Of a stretch of DNA of 64,000 nt, positions 45,241 through 54,341 are shown piece after piece. The notes beneath the pieces were generated by a model. The model had not been told where the DNA came from and ran no database searches. It saw nothing but the letters and a program-made list of their open reading frames with translations. Location of the stretch: positions 1-64,000 of the forward strand of contig SUVB01000029.1 in the NCBI GenBank assembly GCA_015062205.1. Direction: 5' to 3'. This stretch comes from Desulfovibrio desulfuricans (GTDB lineage Bacteria > Desulfobacterota > Desulfovibrionia > Desulfovibrionales > Desulfovibrionaceae). Within the stretch, counting starts at the first letter, position 1. Every line of letters begins with the position of its first letter. The translations under genes were made by a program, and so were the position numbers.

Positions 45241-45325
45241 GAAAAGCGCTTTCTCCGCACGGGCCTGTCGGGGTATTTTCGCACGGTATTCCGCGCAGGC
45301 GCGGGCCGCGGGCGGCTCCGGCCGC

Positions 45326-45353
45326 TTGACTGGCCGTGCGGGGCGGGTATGAT
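45326..45353 (+). promoter_or_regulatory. sigma-70 promoter for the 45.4 kb small gene
   Basis: TTGACT at 45326-45331, 16-base spacer, TATGAT at 45348-45353; each box matches consensus at 5 of 6 positions. Confidence 0.65.
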
Positions 45354-45410
45354 GGACAGAGGAGGAAAAAAAACGGCTGCAAGGCCATAAAACCGTGACG
45401 GAGGAAGAAC

Positions 45411-45689
45411 ATGTCTGAACCCACCACGCATGAGAGATACATGGAGACCGGCTACAACAGCGAAGCCTGGCACTATCGGCACGGCATCGCGTGGGGCACT
45501 GTATTTCTTTTTTCCCTGTTTGTTCTTTGCGTCAAAACCCTATGGGGAGGCGTCAGGGGCCTTGCTTCCGGCTTTGTCGGGTGCTGGCAGGGCGACATCA
45601 AACCCCTGTTTGCCAAACCCGCGAACACCCCCCCTGTCGTCGCCGACAAACCGCAGGAGCCTGCAGTGGAGCGGGAAGCGGGCGAGTAG
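45411..45689 (+). CDS. small single-pass membrane protein
   Basis: A 92-residue protein with one central membrane helix (GIAWGTVFLFSLFVLCVKTLW) and Pro/Glu-rich ends. GGAGG stands six bases before the ATG; it has its own promoter and a terminator about 80 bases beyond its stop, so it is a self-contained gene. No family is recognised. Confidence 0.65.
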   Translation: MSEPTTHERYMETGYNSEAWHYRHGIAWGTVFLFSLFVLCVKTLWGGVRGLASGFVGCWQGDIKPLFAKPANTPPVVADKPQEPAVEREAGE

Positions 45690-45765
45690 CGCCCCCCGCG
45701 ACCGTTTTTTCATCTGCATGCTTCGCAGCGCTGAAGCGCACGCAGGGTTTTTTGCTGATAACGCA

Positions 45766-45807
45766 CGCAGCCCGACACCGTTCACAGTGCCGGGCTGCGG
45801 CGTTTTT
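45766..45807 (+). terminator. rho-independent terminator of the 45.4 kb small gene
   Basis: CGCAGCCCG pairs with CGGGCTGCG (with further inner CAC/GTG pairing) and is followed by GCG and five T residues. Confidence 0.75.
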
Positions 45808-45881
45808 CAGGGCTGCCGTCCGGCAGCCCTGACGATCAGCCCTGACGATTCCGCACGGTTTGCCGGGCGCGGTGAGGCCTG

Positions 45882-46214
45882 TTACGGCCTGTGGGTGTCT
45901 GTCACATGCCGCTCGGCGTCGTCATGTCGCTGTGGAGCATGCGCGGCCCCTTTGCCGGCATTCGCGGCGTCACGATGCTGTGGGGTGTGCGCGGCCGGCT
46001 GGTCATGGTGTTGCGGAGTATTCCGATGGTGTTGCGGGTCGTGCGCCGGGGCGTGATGCGGCTCATGGCGCACGGGCGGATTGTGGTGCAGTTCATGGGG
46101 ATACGCGCCGTTGTCATGTCTGTTGTCCGGCGGGGGCGGACGCACGCAGCCGCAGGCCAGAAGCAGCAGGGCAAGACCGGACAAAAGCAGAAATCTTTTC
46201 ACGGGGTTACTCAC
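45882..46214 (-). CDS. histidine-rich lipoprotein
   Basis: A 110-residue protein with a strong lipoprotein signal (KRFLLLSGLALLLLACGC) and a mature part containing 18 His, many as HH pairs, spaced among Pro, Gln and Asp. This composition suits binding of Zn, Ni or Cu in the envelope. The GTG start lies three bases after the stop of tctA on the same strand, so it is likely translated from the tctA message; a second GTG four codons on is an alternative. There is no clear Shine-Dalgarno. Nearby znuACB makes a metal link attractive but unproven. Confidence 0.6.
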   Translation of the reverse strand: MSNPVKRFLLLSGLALLLLACGCVRPPPPDNRHDNGAYPHELHHNPPVRHEPHHAPAHDPQHHRNTPQHHDQPAAHTPQHRDAANAGKGAAHAPQRHDDAERHVTDTHRP

Positions 46215-46217
46215 TGG

Positions 46218-47723
46218 TCAGTGTTGCGCATGTACGGCCATCTTCTTTTCCATTCGGCTCATAAGCATGGGTGAGAGCACGCCGAGCACGCACAAGGCCG
46301 CCAGTGCCCAGCAGATGGGCGTGGAGAAGAGGATGGAGGGGTCGCCGTCGCTGAGCATCAGCGCCCGGCGCAGGCCCCGCTCGCCTATGGGACCCAGAAT
46401 GAGCCCCAGTACGATGGCGGCCGCGTTCAAATCGAACTTGCGGGCCAGATAGCCGATAACGCCGAAGATCATCATAATGATCACTTCCGTGTAGTTGTTG
46501 TGGATGGCATAGGAGCCCACAACGCAGAGCAGGAAGATGGAGGGGATGAGAATGGCGTCTGAAAGGCGGGCGATGGAGGCGAAGCCCCGGCAGCCCAGCA
46601 TGCCGATGGCCAGCATGAGGAACTGCACAATGACGAAGCCCGCGAAAAAGGTGTATGTCATGCCCGCGTGCGTGGTGAACAGTTCGGGCCCCGGCTGCAG
46701 GCCGTGGATGATCAGGCCGCCCATGAGCACGGCCGTCACGGATTCGCCGGGAATGCCCAGGGTCAGCGTGGGAATGAGCGAGCCGCCGGTGACGGCGTTG
46801 TTGGCGGCCTCCGAACCGGCCACGCCCTCAATGGAGCCCTTGCCGAACTCCTCCTTGTGCCTGGAGAAGCGCCGCGCCTCGTTATAGCCCATGAAGCAGG
46901 CGATGGAGGCCCCCGCGCCGGGCAGGATGCCGATGATATTGCCGATAATCCACGAGCGGACGATGGCGGGCGAGATGCGTCGCACCTCCTTGCCGCTCAG
47001 GCCGAATTTGTCCTTGAACGCTGCGGCGCGGGGCCGCCGGACGATTTTTTTTTCGGCCAGGATCAGAATTTGCGACATGGAGAACAGGCCGATGAGCGCG
47101 CACGTGGTGTCGATGCCGTTATACAGAGCGCTTTGCCCGAACATGAAGCGCGGCACGCCTTCCATGGGGTCCATGCCGATGGTGGAAAGCAGAAGGCCCA
47201 GCACGCCCGACATGAGGCCCTTGAGCATGGATTTGGAGGAAACCCCGGCGATGATGGTCAGCCCGAAGAGCGACAGCCAGAAGTATTCGGGGCTCTTGAA
47301 TTTCATGGCCAGCTGGGCCAGCAGCGGGGAGAAGAAATAGAGCGAGATGCAGCTCAGCAGTCCGCCGCAGAAGGAGGCAAAGCAGGCCGTGGTCAGCGCC
47401 TTGGCGGCCTGACCGCGCAGGGTCAGCTGATAGCCCTCGATGGCCGTGGCGGCCGAGGCGGGCGTGCCCGGCGTGTGGATGAGAATGGCGCTGATGGAGC
47501 CGCCGAAGATGGCCCCGCAGTAGATGCCGCCCAGCATGATAAGCCCGGTGGCCGGATCCATGCCGAAGGTGACGGGCAGGAGCAGGGCCACGCCCATGGC
47601 GGCCGAGAGGCCGGGCAGGCAGCCGATGGTCACGCCCACGGCCGTGGAGACAAACATGGCGAGCAGGTTGACGGGGCTGAGGGCGTGCACAAAGCCCATG
47701 CCCATGAGTGTCAGAGTGTCCAT
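46218..47723 (-). CDS. tctA: tripartite tricarboxylate transporter permease TctA
   Basis: A 501-residue, about 12-helix permease of the TTT family: 'GVTIGCLPGLSAAMGVALLLPVTFGMDPATGLIMLGGIYCGAIFGGSISAILIHTPGTPASAATAIEGYQL' spans the diagnostic region, and 'GILPGAGASIACFMGYNEARR' is the second. TTT systems import citrate and related acids using a small TctB subunit and a TctC binding protein. Neither is adjacent, so this permease is an orphan here. The ATG at 47723 has GAGG eight bases upstream. The next gene on this strand is the His-rich lipoprotein. Confidence 0.93.
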   Translation of the reverse strand: MDTLTLMGMGFVHALSPVNLLAMFVSTAVGVTIGCLPGLSAAMGVALLLPVTFGMDPATGLIMLGGIYCGAIFGGSISAILIHTPGTPASAATAIEGYQLTLRGQAAKALTTACFASFCGGLLSCISLYFFSPLLAQLAMKFKSPEYFWLSLFGLTIIAGVSSKSMLKGLMSGVLGLLLSTIGMDPMEGVPRFMFGQSALYNGIDTTCALIGLFSMSQILILAEKKIVRRPRAAAFKDKFGLSGKEVRRISPAIVRSWIIGNIIGILPGAGASIACFMGYNEARRFSRHKEEFGKGSIEGVAGSEAANNAVTGGSLIPTLTLGIPGESVTAVLMGGLIIHGLQPGPELFTTHAGMTYTFFAGFVIVQFLMLAIGMLGCRGFASIARLSDAILIPSIFLLCVVGSYAIHNNYTEVIIMMIFGVIGYLARKFDLNAAAIVLGLILGPIGERGLRRALMLSDGDPSILFSTPICWALAALCVLGVLSPMLMSRMEKKMAVHAQH

Positions 47724-47885
47724 GCGCTGCACCTCGTTCTGAAGTCGACGGGGTGTATCCTAGTGCTTTTTCGCATCAAAGTCGAATGGCATTGCATGCC
47801 GACGGCGCAACGGCGGCTGCCGGGGGATGCCACAGCAGGAGCGGCCTTGCCATCGCGCGAGGCGACAGGCTATACGGAAAATGCC

Positions 47886-49367
47886 ATGCAGTCGCGCACC
47901 TATATCGCCATTGACCTTAAATCGTTCTACGCTTCCGTGGAATGCGTGGAGCGGGGGCTTGACCCCCTGACGACAAATCTGGTCGTCGCCGACGAGAGCC
48001 GCACAGAGAAGACCATCTGCCTTGCTGTTTCCCCCTCGCTCAAGGCCTGCGGCATCCCCGGGCGGGCGCGTCTGTTTGAGGTCAGCCGGAAAGTCAGGGA
48101 GGTGAATGCGCTGCGCAGGACTGCGGCCGGAATCAGGAACTTCCGGGGCGAATCGTTCGACAGCGCCGCCCTGGACGCGGACCCGCGCCTCGCGGTCAGT
48201 TATGTCGTCGCCGTGCCGCGCATGGCCCTCTATATTGAATACAGCGCCCGTATCTATAAAACATACCTCAACTATGTCGCGCAGGATGACATTCATGCGT
48301 ATTCGATTGATGAGGTGTTCATCGATGCCACAAGCTACCTTGCCCTTTACAGGCAGAGCGCTCGTGAATTCGCCCTGACCATTGTCAGGGCCGTTCTTGA
48401 GGCCTCAGGCATCACGGCAACGGCCGGAATAGGCCCTAACCTGTATCTGGCCAAGGTCGCCATGGACATCATGGCCAAAAAGATCCCTCCGGACAAGGAC
48501 GGCGTGCGCATCGCCGAACTCGACGAGACAGGCTATCGCCGCCGGCTCTGGGACCATCGCCCCATCACGGATTTCTGGCGCGTGGGCAGGGGGTATGCCG
48601 AGCAGCTGAAGACCATCGGCCTGCGGACCATGGGCGACATCGCGCGTTGCTCGGTTCGGAATGAGGAAATCCTGTACCGGCGTTTCGGCGTCAATGCGGA
48701 ATTGCTCATTGACCATGCCTGGGGCTGGGAGCCGTGCACCATTGCCGACATCCGGGCATACAGGCCCGCGGCCCGCAGCATCGGTTCCGGCCAGGTGCTG
48801 CCGTGTCCGTATGATTGCGACAAGGCGAGAGTCGTTGTGCGGGAAATGGCGGACGAGCTCGCCCTGCAGCTGTTTGAAAAGTCGCTTGCGACGCGGCGGC
48901 TGGTTCTGATGATCGGGTATGACGCCGGGAATCCGGCCGGGCTTGGGGGGCGGCGCAGCGGCGAGCTTGTCGTGAACCGATACGGGAAGCGCGTTCCCCG
49001 GCCGGCGCGGGGGACATGCGCTCTTGAACGGCATTCCTCGTCTTCCGGTGCGCTGGTCGCCGCAGCATGCGGCCTGTTCGATCGGATTGCCGACAGCAGG
49101 CTGCAGATCCGTCGGCTCAGCCTGACGGCCGAGGATGTGGTTTTGGCCGAGGCGATCGCCGCCCGGCCCAGGCAGCTCACGCTGTTTCCCGGCGACCACG
49201 GAGGCCGGGAGGATGCGGGCGCGCTCCGGGCGGAAAGGAAACGGCAGCGGACAATCCTTGAGATACGCCGCAAGTATGGAAAAAACGCGATCCTCAAGGG
49301 GCTGAACTTTCAGGAGGGCGCCACGGGGCAATTGCGGCATGAGCTCATTGGAGGGCACAAGGCATGA
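47886..49367 (+). CDS. Y-family DNA polymerase (UvrX/UmuC type)
   Basis: A 493-residue lesion-bypass polymerase. The catalytic residues are visible: D10 in AIDLKSFYASVEC and D142/E143 in SIDEVFID; finger, thumb (helix-hairpin-helix 'LKTIGLRTMGDIAR') and little-finger regions follow. The N-terminus and overall layout are those of the Firmicutes UvrX/YqjW-like group rather than Gram-negative UmuC or DinB. It has no UmuD but is coupled (ATGA) to a YolD-like gene, the arrangement found in Firmicutes and their mobile elements. The start at 47886 fits homologue N-termini, though the Shine-Dalgarno is weak. Confidence 0.88.
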   Translation: MQSRTYIAIDLKSFYASVECVERGLDPLTTNLVVADESRTEKTICLAVSPSLKACGIPGRARLFEVSRKVREVNALRRTAAGIRNFRGESFDSAALDADPRLAVSYVVAVPRMALYIEYSARIYKTYLNYVAQDDIHAYSIDEVFIDATSYLALYRQSAREFALTIVRAVLEASGITATAGIGPNLYLAKVAMDIMAKKIPPDKDGVRIAELDETGYRRRLWDHRPITDFWRVGRGYAEQLKTIGLRTMGDIARCSVRNEEILYRRFGVNAELLIDHAWGWEPCTIADIRAYRPAARSIGSGQVLPCPYDCDKARVVVREMADELALQLFEKSLATRRLVLMIGYDAGNPAGLGGRRSGELVVNRYGKRVPRPARGTCALERHSSSSGALVAAACGLFDRIADSRLQIRRLSLTAEDVVLAEAIAARPRQLTLFPGDHGGREDAGALRAERKRQRTILEIRRKYGKNAILKGLNFQEGATGQLRHELIGGHKA

Positions 49368-49759
49368 CCGGCCCGTATGACGACATTATCCATCTCCCGC
49401 ACCATGTTTCCTCCGTCCATCCCCGCATGGGCATGGCGGAACGGGCCGCGCAGTTTTCTCCTTTTGCCGCGCTTGCCGGGCATGCGGATGCGCTCAGGGA
49501 GGCGGCGCGAACCACTGCGGCAAGGGTCGAGCTTGACGAACAGGCCCGCGAGGAACTCTCGCGGCGGCTGCGGGAACTCCTCAATGCCCGGGAAGAGCCG
49601 GAAGTCCGCATCACCTACTTTGTCCCTGACGCGACCAGGGGGGGCGGCGCCTACGTAACGGCGCAGGGCAGGGTTGCAAACTTTGATGCGGTGCGGAATG
49701 CGCTTGTCATGAAAGACGGGCTGAAGATCGCCGTCGCGGATATCTTCACGATAGAGTAG
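49364..49759 (+). CDS. YolD-like protein
   Basis: A 131-residue protein beginning 'YDDIIHLPHHVSSVHPRMGMAERAAQFSPFAALAG', which is characteristic of YolD-like proteins encoded next to Y-family polymerases in Clostridia and Bacillus. It is thought to act with the polymerase as a functional analogue of UmuD, though the mechanism is not settled. The C-terminal half (about 75-131) holds a small beta domain ('RITYFVPDATRGGGAYVTAQG'). The start overlaps the polymerase stop in ATGA. Confidence 0.85.
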   Translation: MTGPYDDIIHLPHHVSSVHPRMGMAERAAQFSPFAALAGHADALREAARTTAARVELDEQAREELSRRLRELLNAREEPEVRITYFVPDATRGGGAYVTAQGRVANFDAVRNALVMKDGLKIAVADIFTIE

Positions 49760-49786
49760 CGCCGAAAACCTTCCAAAGGGTATTCC

Positions 49787-49852
49787 GCGCAGGCGGCCGT
49801 GAAAACAGCCGCCTGCGCCGTAACTCCGCGGGGAAAGCGCGCTTTCCCCGCG
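49787..49852. other. two adjacent strong inverted repeats
   Basis: GCGCAGGCGGC/GCCGCCTGCGC (49787-49797 with 49808-49818) is a perfect 11-bp hairpin. Bases 49827-49852 then form a 26-base exact palindrome with a GGGGAAA/TTTCCCC core. They lie between the convergent polymerase/YolD pair and the DUF2156 gene. No T-run follows directly, so they may be Rho-type ends or transcription barriers. Confidence 0.55.
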
Positions 49853-49951
49853 CTTCAGCCGTTGCCGCGAAGAAAGCGGTGAATGAAGGCCGCAACGGTG
49901 CGGCGCAGGCGGCGTGCGGCCGGCTTTTTTGTAAAAGGCAGACGGCACGCG

Positions 49952-50836
49952 CTAACGGACGGTCACCTTGTATTTGCGCAGAAAATCGGCGGGCAGATAG
50001 GTCATCTTGGCCTGACGCAGGCCTTCCTCGTCCAGGTCCTGAGCGCGGTTGACATAGGCGAAGCCCGCGCCCGCGTTGCGCGCGAACAGGCAGTTGATGG
50101 CCTGGTACACGCCCTTGAAGCCGTTGAGGCCCTTCTCGTAGTGCGCGCCCAGGTGCCCGTCGCCCAGATCCTCGCCGACGCTGAAGGCCACCATTTTGCC
50201 GTCCACATAGAGGGAACCGCCGGAAAGACCCCTGAAGTCCGTCCAGTGGCTGAGCACACGGTTGATGGCCTCATTCTCCGCCCGTAGCGAAGGGGAATCC
50301 TCACATTCGTGCCACTGGCACCAGTCGTCTTCCAGCCCCAGCACGTCCTCCACCATGGCATCGTCGAGCGGGCGGTAGTCCGGCTCACCGTAGTTTTTGA
50401 CGTAGCTGTTGAAATGATTCTTCTTTTTGTGGTAGCGGTTGCCCGGCAGGTTGGCCAGGTCTTCCTGTTTGTAAAGGTATTCCCATTGCCCGCGGTCTTC
50501 CACGGCCTCCACGCGGCCGGGCAGGGTGGCTTCCCATATGCGGACCAGTTCTTCCGGCACGCGGATGAAGCTGCGGCCTTCCGGGCCGGTTTCCCGGAAG
50601 ATGCCGGCCCAGGGGGCGGCCTGCCAGTCGCCCAGGGGGGCCCAGCAGGCGGGTGCGGGCCGCGTCTGGCGGATCCAGCACAGCCCGTCTTCAAAGGTCC
50701 ACTCCAGGCCGTAGTAGGCCTGCCAGCCCCAGAGGTTGGCCAGGGTATAGTCCAGGGAGCGGCGGGGCGTGCGCTGCCAGAGCGCGTAATACTGTTCGCT
50801 CTTGTCCAGGCTGACGGGGGTGAATATGCTGTTCAC
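49952..50836 (-). CDS. DUF2156 (phosphatidylglycerol lysyltransferase C-terminal-like) protein
   Basis: A 294-residue GNAT-like protein of the DUF2156 family. 'GNRYHKKKNHFNSYVKNY' and 'GGSLYVDGKMVAFSVGEDLGDGHLGAHYEKGLNGFKGVYQAINCLFAR' and 'YVNRAQDLDEEGLRQAKMTYLPADF' are family-typical. The related MprF domain aminoacylates lipids, but this stand-alone protein lacks the membrane half, so the acceptor is unknown. AAGGAG six bases before the GTG at 50836 fixes the start. It follows the MATE gene on the same strand by 63 bases. Confidence 0.8.
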   Translation of the reverse strand: MNSIFTPVSLDKSEQYYALWQRTPRRSLDYTLANLWGWQAYYGLEWTFEDGLCWIRQTRPAPACWAPLGDWQAAPWAGIFRETGPEGRSFIRVPEELVRIWEATLPGRVEAVEDRGQWEYLYKQEDLANLPGNRYHKKKNHFNSYVKNYGEPDYRPLDDAMVEDVLGLEDDWCQWHECEDSPSLRAENEAINRVLSHWTDFRGLSGGSLYVDGKMVAFSVGEDLGDGHLGAHYEKGLNGFKGVYQAINCLFARNAGAGFAYVNRAQDLDEEGLRQAKMTYLPADFLRKYKVTVR

Positions 50837-50899
50837 AACGATCTCCTTGGTATGTGCGCAAAGGCGCCGGCCGCGCCGGGCGGCCGTCATGGACAGGAT

Positions 50900-52327
50900 T
50901 CAGCGCTGCGGCGTTCCCCGTGTCGTCGTGTGGCGGGCACGCATGGCAAAGCGCGTCCAGTTCCAGCAGCGCACGGCATGAATCATGACGCAGGACTGCA
51001 GAACCTGCGAGATGAGCATGGCCAGAAACACGCCCGAAGCCGTGCCCCAGAGCGCATGCCCCAGAAGCCAGCCCAGGGGCAGGCGCACGCCCCAGAACGA
51101 GCCTCCGAAAATCATCAGATTGTACTGCGTGGCCCCTGCCCCGACCATGACGCCGCCCATGACGGTGCTGGCGATGGAAAAGGGGGTGGAAAGAAGGTTG
51201 TAGGTGAGATAGCTCACAATCTGGGCCTGCGCGCCCGGTTCCTGCGAGAGCAGGGCCGCCAGTTCCTGCCGGAACGGCCAGAGCGCGGCCGCAACTATTG
51301 TCAGGGCGGCGGCGGCCACAGCCGTCATGTTCAGGGCCACGCGCCGGGCCTGCTCCGGCTTGCCTTCGCCCAGACTGTTGCCCACCAGCACGGAGACGCT
51401 CATGTTGAAGGCCATGCCCGGCAGGAAGAGCAGCGATTCCACCCGCAGCCCGGCGGTGAGCCCGGCCAGGGCGTTGACGCTGTCCTGCGGCAGCGAGGCC
51501 ACCAGGATGAAAAGCGTCATGTAGCCCGACTGCCAGACAAGGGAGGCCGCCCCGGCGGGCAGCGCCACCCTGAGCAGGTAGGGCAGGGCGGCCTTCAACC
51601 AGCGGGGGCGGGGCAGGGCGCGGCGGCTGAGGTAGCCGGAGCGCGCCAGCAGAAGGCAGTTGCACGCGGCCCCCAGATACTGGGAAAGCACGTTGGCCCA
51701 TACTAGGCCCATGTAACCGCAGTCGGGCAGGCCGAACCAGCCGAGGCCCAGCCCCAGGCAGGCCAGCAGATTGCACAGGCAGACCAGCGCCGCCACCCAC
51801 AGCGGCGGCAGCACCTGCCGCGTGGCGCGGAACATGACGCCCGTGGCGGCGTAGAGGTACTGCGCGGGCAGGCCCGGCAGCCCGGCGAGCCACATCTCGC
51901 GCGTTTGCGGCAAAATGCTCTCGGGCACCATGATGACGCGCAGGATGCCTTCGCTGCACAGCCAGCCCGCAAGCGCCACCAGTATGCCGAGCGCGCTGCA
52001 GCCCGCCACGGTGGCGGCGATGTAGCGTTTTGCGCGGACAATCCTGCGCGCTCCCAGCGACTGGCTGACCGCCGCCGTGGCCCCGCTGGAGACGGCCATG
52101 GACACCACCATGAGAAAAATGCCGCACTGGTTGACCATGCCCAGGGCCGCCTGCACGTCGGCGCTGATGCGCCCGGCCACCCACACGGACACAAAGCCCA
52201 TGAAAAACATCAGGTACATCATGAGCATCTGGGGCCAGGTCAGCCGCCAGACGGCGCGGGGGGAGACGCTCAGGTCTGGTTCGGTTCCCCCCTGCGGGGC
52301 GGGAGTGGGGCGGTCGGTCACAGGCAT
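50900..52327 (-). CDS. MATE family efflux transporter
   Basis: A 475-residue, 12-helix cation-coupled exporter of the MatE family: 'MMYLMFFMGFVSVWVAGRISADVQAALGMVNQCGIFLMVVSMAVSSGATAAVSQSLGARR' and the parallel second half 'RVESLLFLPGMAFNMSVSVLVGNSLGEGKPEQARR'. It probably exports drugs or metabolites. It lies between lysA and the DUF2156 gene on the same strand. The Shine-Dalgarno is weak. Confidence 0.88.
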   Translation of the reverse strand: MPVTDRPTPAPQGGTEPDLSVSPRAVWRLTWPQMLMMYLMFFMGFVSVWVAGRISADVQAALGMVNQCGIFLMVVSMAVSSGATAAVSQSLGARRIVRAKRYIAATVAGCSALGILVALAGWLCSEGILRVIMVPESILPQTREMWLAGLPGLPAQYLYAATGVMFRATRQVLPPLWVAALVCLCNLLACLGLGLGWFGLPDCGYMGLVWANVLSQYLGAACNCLLLARSGYLSRRALPRPRWLKAALPYLLRVALPAGAASLVWQSGYMTLFILVASLPQDSVNALAGLTAGLRVESLLFLPGMAFNMSVSVLVGNSLGEGKPEQARRVALNMTAVAAAALTIVAAALWPFRQELAALLSQEPGAQAQIVSYLTYNLLSTPFSIASTVMGGVMVGAGATQYNLMIFGGSFWGVRLPLGWLLGHALWGTASGVFLAMLISQVLQSCVMIHAVRCWNWTRFAMRARHTTTRGTPQR

Positions 52328-52354
52328 CCGGTATGCGGGGCGCGGCGTGTTCCG

Positions 52355-53629
52355 TCATGCCGTCGGAAAACAGCGCGTCAGGTCTTCAAGAGTTTCGCGG
52401 CGGCGGATGCATTGGGCCGTGCCGTCGCTGCGGATGAGCACCTCGGCGGGCCGACGGCGCTGGTTGTAATTGGAACCCATGGTAAATCCGTATGCGCCGG
52501 CGTCAAGTACGCCCAGCACATCGCCTTCACGCATGGCGGGCAAAAGCCGCTCCCTGGCGAGGATGTCGCCGCTCTCGCAGATGTTGCCCGCAATGGTCTG
52601 CGCCATGAGGGGACGTTCCCCGCCGCCCGGGGCGCCGTAGATTTCCACGTCGTGGAAGGCGTCGTACATGGCCGGGCGCACCAGCACATTGAAGCCCAGG
52701 TCCGTGCCCGCATAGCGTCGCGGGCCGTTGTTCTTCACGGCATGCACGCGGCCCAGCAGCACGCCGCATTCGGCCGCGACGTAACGGCCCGGCTCCACCA
52801 GAAAGCGTCCCGTGTAGCCGTGCCGGCCTGCCCAGGCCGTGATGCGCGCATGCAGCTGCGCGCCGAGGGCGGCCATGTCGAGACGGGGCTCGTTGTCGTA
52901 TTTGCGGTAGGGAATGCCGAAGCCGCCGCCGAAGTCGATGATTTCAAGGTCGCGCCGACGCTCTGCGGGCAGGCTTTCCACCAGGCGCAGCAGCACGTCC
53001 GCAGCGGCGAGGTAGCCCTCCGGCTCCATGAACAGGGAGCCGATGTGCTGGTTGACGCCCGCCAGGGTGAGGCCGTGCCGGCGCAGCAGGGCGAAGACGT
53101 CTTCCAGCCTGTCGGGCGTGACCCCGAACTTGGTTTCCTTGCCCGCCGTGATCACCTTGGCGTGATGCCCCGCGCCAATGCCGGGGTTGAAGCGCACCAT
53201 GACCCGGCCGCCGGGGTTGACGCGCCCCAGCGCGTCCAGCTGGGCGAGGGAATCCACGCTGACCAGATGACTGCGGGCCGCCGCGTTGCGCAGTTCGTCG
53301 TCCGAATTGTTGTTGGAAATGTACAGAATTTCGTCGCGGGAAAAGCCCGCCAGTTCGTCCATGTGGAGCTCGCCGGGGCTCATGGCGTCCGCCACTAGGC
53401 CTTCCTCGCGGATGATGCGCAGCAGGAAGGGGTTGGCGTTGGCCTTGATGGAATAATTGACGCCGAAGCCGGGATGGGAGGAAAGGCTCTTCAGCTCGCG
53501 GCAGCGCTGCCGCAGGATGTTCTCATTGTAGACATAGAGCGGCGTGCCCCAGGCTTCCGCCAGCCCGCGGGGCGTGTGGCGGCCGTAGAAGCTGCAGGCG
53601 TCTGTGTACGCGGAACGGATGTCGGACAT
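52355..53629 (-). CDS. lysA: diaminopimelate decarboxylase
   Basis: The last step of lysine synthesis. The 424-residue PLP enzyme has the fold-III signature with Schiff-base lysine K62 (NYSIKANANP), 'GSLFMEPEGY', 'IDFGGGFGIPY', 'FLVEPGRYVAAECG', the active-site 'CESGD' and 'DAGAYGFTMGSNYNQRRRPAEVLI'. The start MSDIRSAY is set by GAGG five bases upstream; a frame open to 53773 adds atypical residues. It ends close to the MATE gene and is divergent from an FKBP. Confidence 0.94.
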   Translation of the reverse strand: MSDIRSAYTDACSFYGRHTPRGLAEAWGTPLYVYNENILRQRCRELKSLSSHPGFGVNYSIKANANPFLLRIIREEGLVADAMSPGELHMDELAGFSRDEILYISNNNSDDELRNAAARSHLVSVDSLAQLDALGRVNPGGRVMVRFNPGIGAGHHAKVITAGKETKFGVTPDRLEDVFALLRRHGLTLAGVNQHIGSLFMEPEGYLAAADVLLRLVESLPAERRRDLEIIDFGGGFGIPYRKYDNEPRLDMAALGAQLHARITAWAGRHGYTGRFLVEPGRYVAAECGVLLGRVHAVKNNGPRRYAGTDLGFNVLVRPAMYDAFHDVEIYGAPGGGERPLMAQTIAGNICESGDILARERLLPAMREGDVLGVLDAGAYGFTMGSNYNQRRRPAEVLIRSDGTAQCIRRRETLEDLTRCFPTA

Positions 53630-53847
53630 ACTGACCTCGAACTGCGGTGTAAGATTGCGGCCGGGGGGGGATTGCAAAACATGAGGGGGAATGATTATCC
53701 GTGCCTGCAGGCGCGCTGTCAAGTCCGCTTCCGCCATTGACAGAACGGCCCCCGTCGTGTTTTCCTGAAACATTACGAAGAACGTGGGCCCCGCCCGGCG
53801 CGGGCAGGCCCTGCCGCCTGCGCAAATTACGCTATTCAGGAGCAGTT

Positions 53848-54270
53848 ATGCCTATCAAGAAAGGCGATACGGTGCGAGCGCACTACACGGGAACCCTTGA
53901 GGACGGCACGGTGTTTGATTCTTCGCGGGAGCGCGACCCTCTGGAGTTTGTGCTGGGCAAGGGCATGCTCATCCCCGGCTTTGAGGCAGCCGTGGAGGGG
54001 CATGAACCCGGCGAAACCGTCACTGTCACCATTCCGCCCGCAGAGGCTTACGGCGAAGCGGATCCGGAGTTGGTCTTCACCGTGGCGCGCGCCCAGGTGC
54101 CGGACCATATCCCCCTTGAGGTCGGCACCCCCCTGCAGCTTTCCAACGAGCAGGGGCAGATGGACGTGACCATCACCGAGGTGGGGGCGGATGAAATCAC
54201 CCTCGACGCCAACCACCCCCTGGCGGGCAAAACGCTGACCTTCGAGATCGAGATTGTCAGTGTGAAATAA
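53848..54270 (+). CDS. FKBP-type peptidyl-prolyl isomerase (SlpA/SlyD type)
   Basis: A 140-residue proline isomerase/chaperone. The FKBP core '[48 protein letters not shown]' is split by an insert-in-flap domain (about 67-118) and completed by '[17 protein letters not shown]'. This is the SlyD/SlpA layout, but the C-terminal His/Cys-rich metal tail of SlyD is absent, so SlpA-like is the better name. AGGAG five bases upstream sets the start. It lies just upstream of glnN. Confidence 0.92.
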   Translation: MPIKKGDTVRAHYTGTLEDGTVFDSSRERDPLEFVLGKGMLIPGFEAAVEGHEPGETVTVTIPPAEAYGEADPELVFTVARAQVPDHIPLEVGTPLQLSNEQGQMDVTITEVGADEITLDANHPLAGKTLTFEIEIVSVK

Positions 54271-54341
54271 CCGTCGCGCGCTGTCCGGCAACGCCGCGGC
54301 GCGCGTTCCTTCCTCTCCCGCACCCCAACACCCTATTTGCC

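Noticed and set aside
46668..47885. Plus-strand extension upstream of the Y-family polymerase, about 400 residues longer
   Set aside because: It runs antisense through tctA, which has clear family motifs; the extension is rich in Gly, Arg, Glu and His as expected of a GC-rich shadow frame. The polymerase starts at 47886.
47733..47885. LexA box in front of the Y-family polymerase
   Set aside because: I see no convincing CTGT-N8-ACAG or GAAC-N4-GTTC element in the divergent gap.
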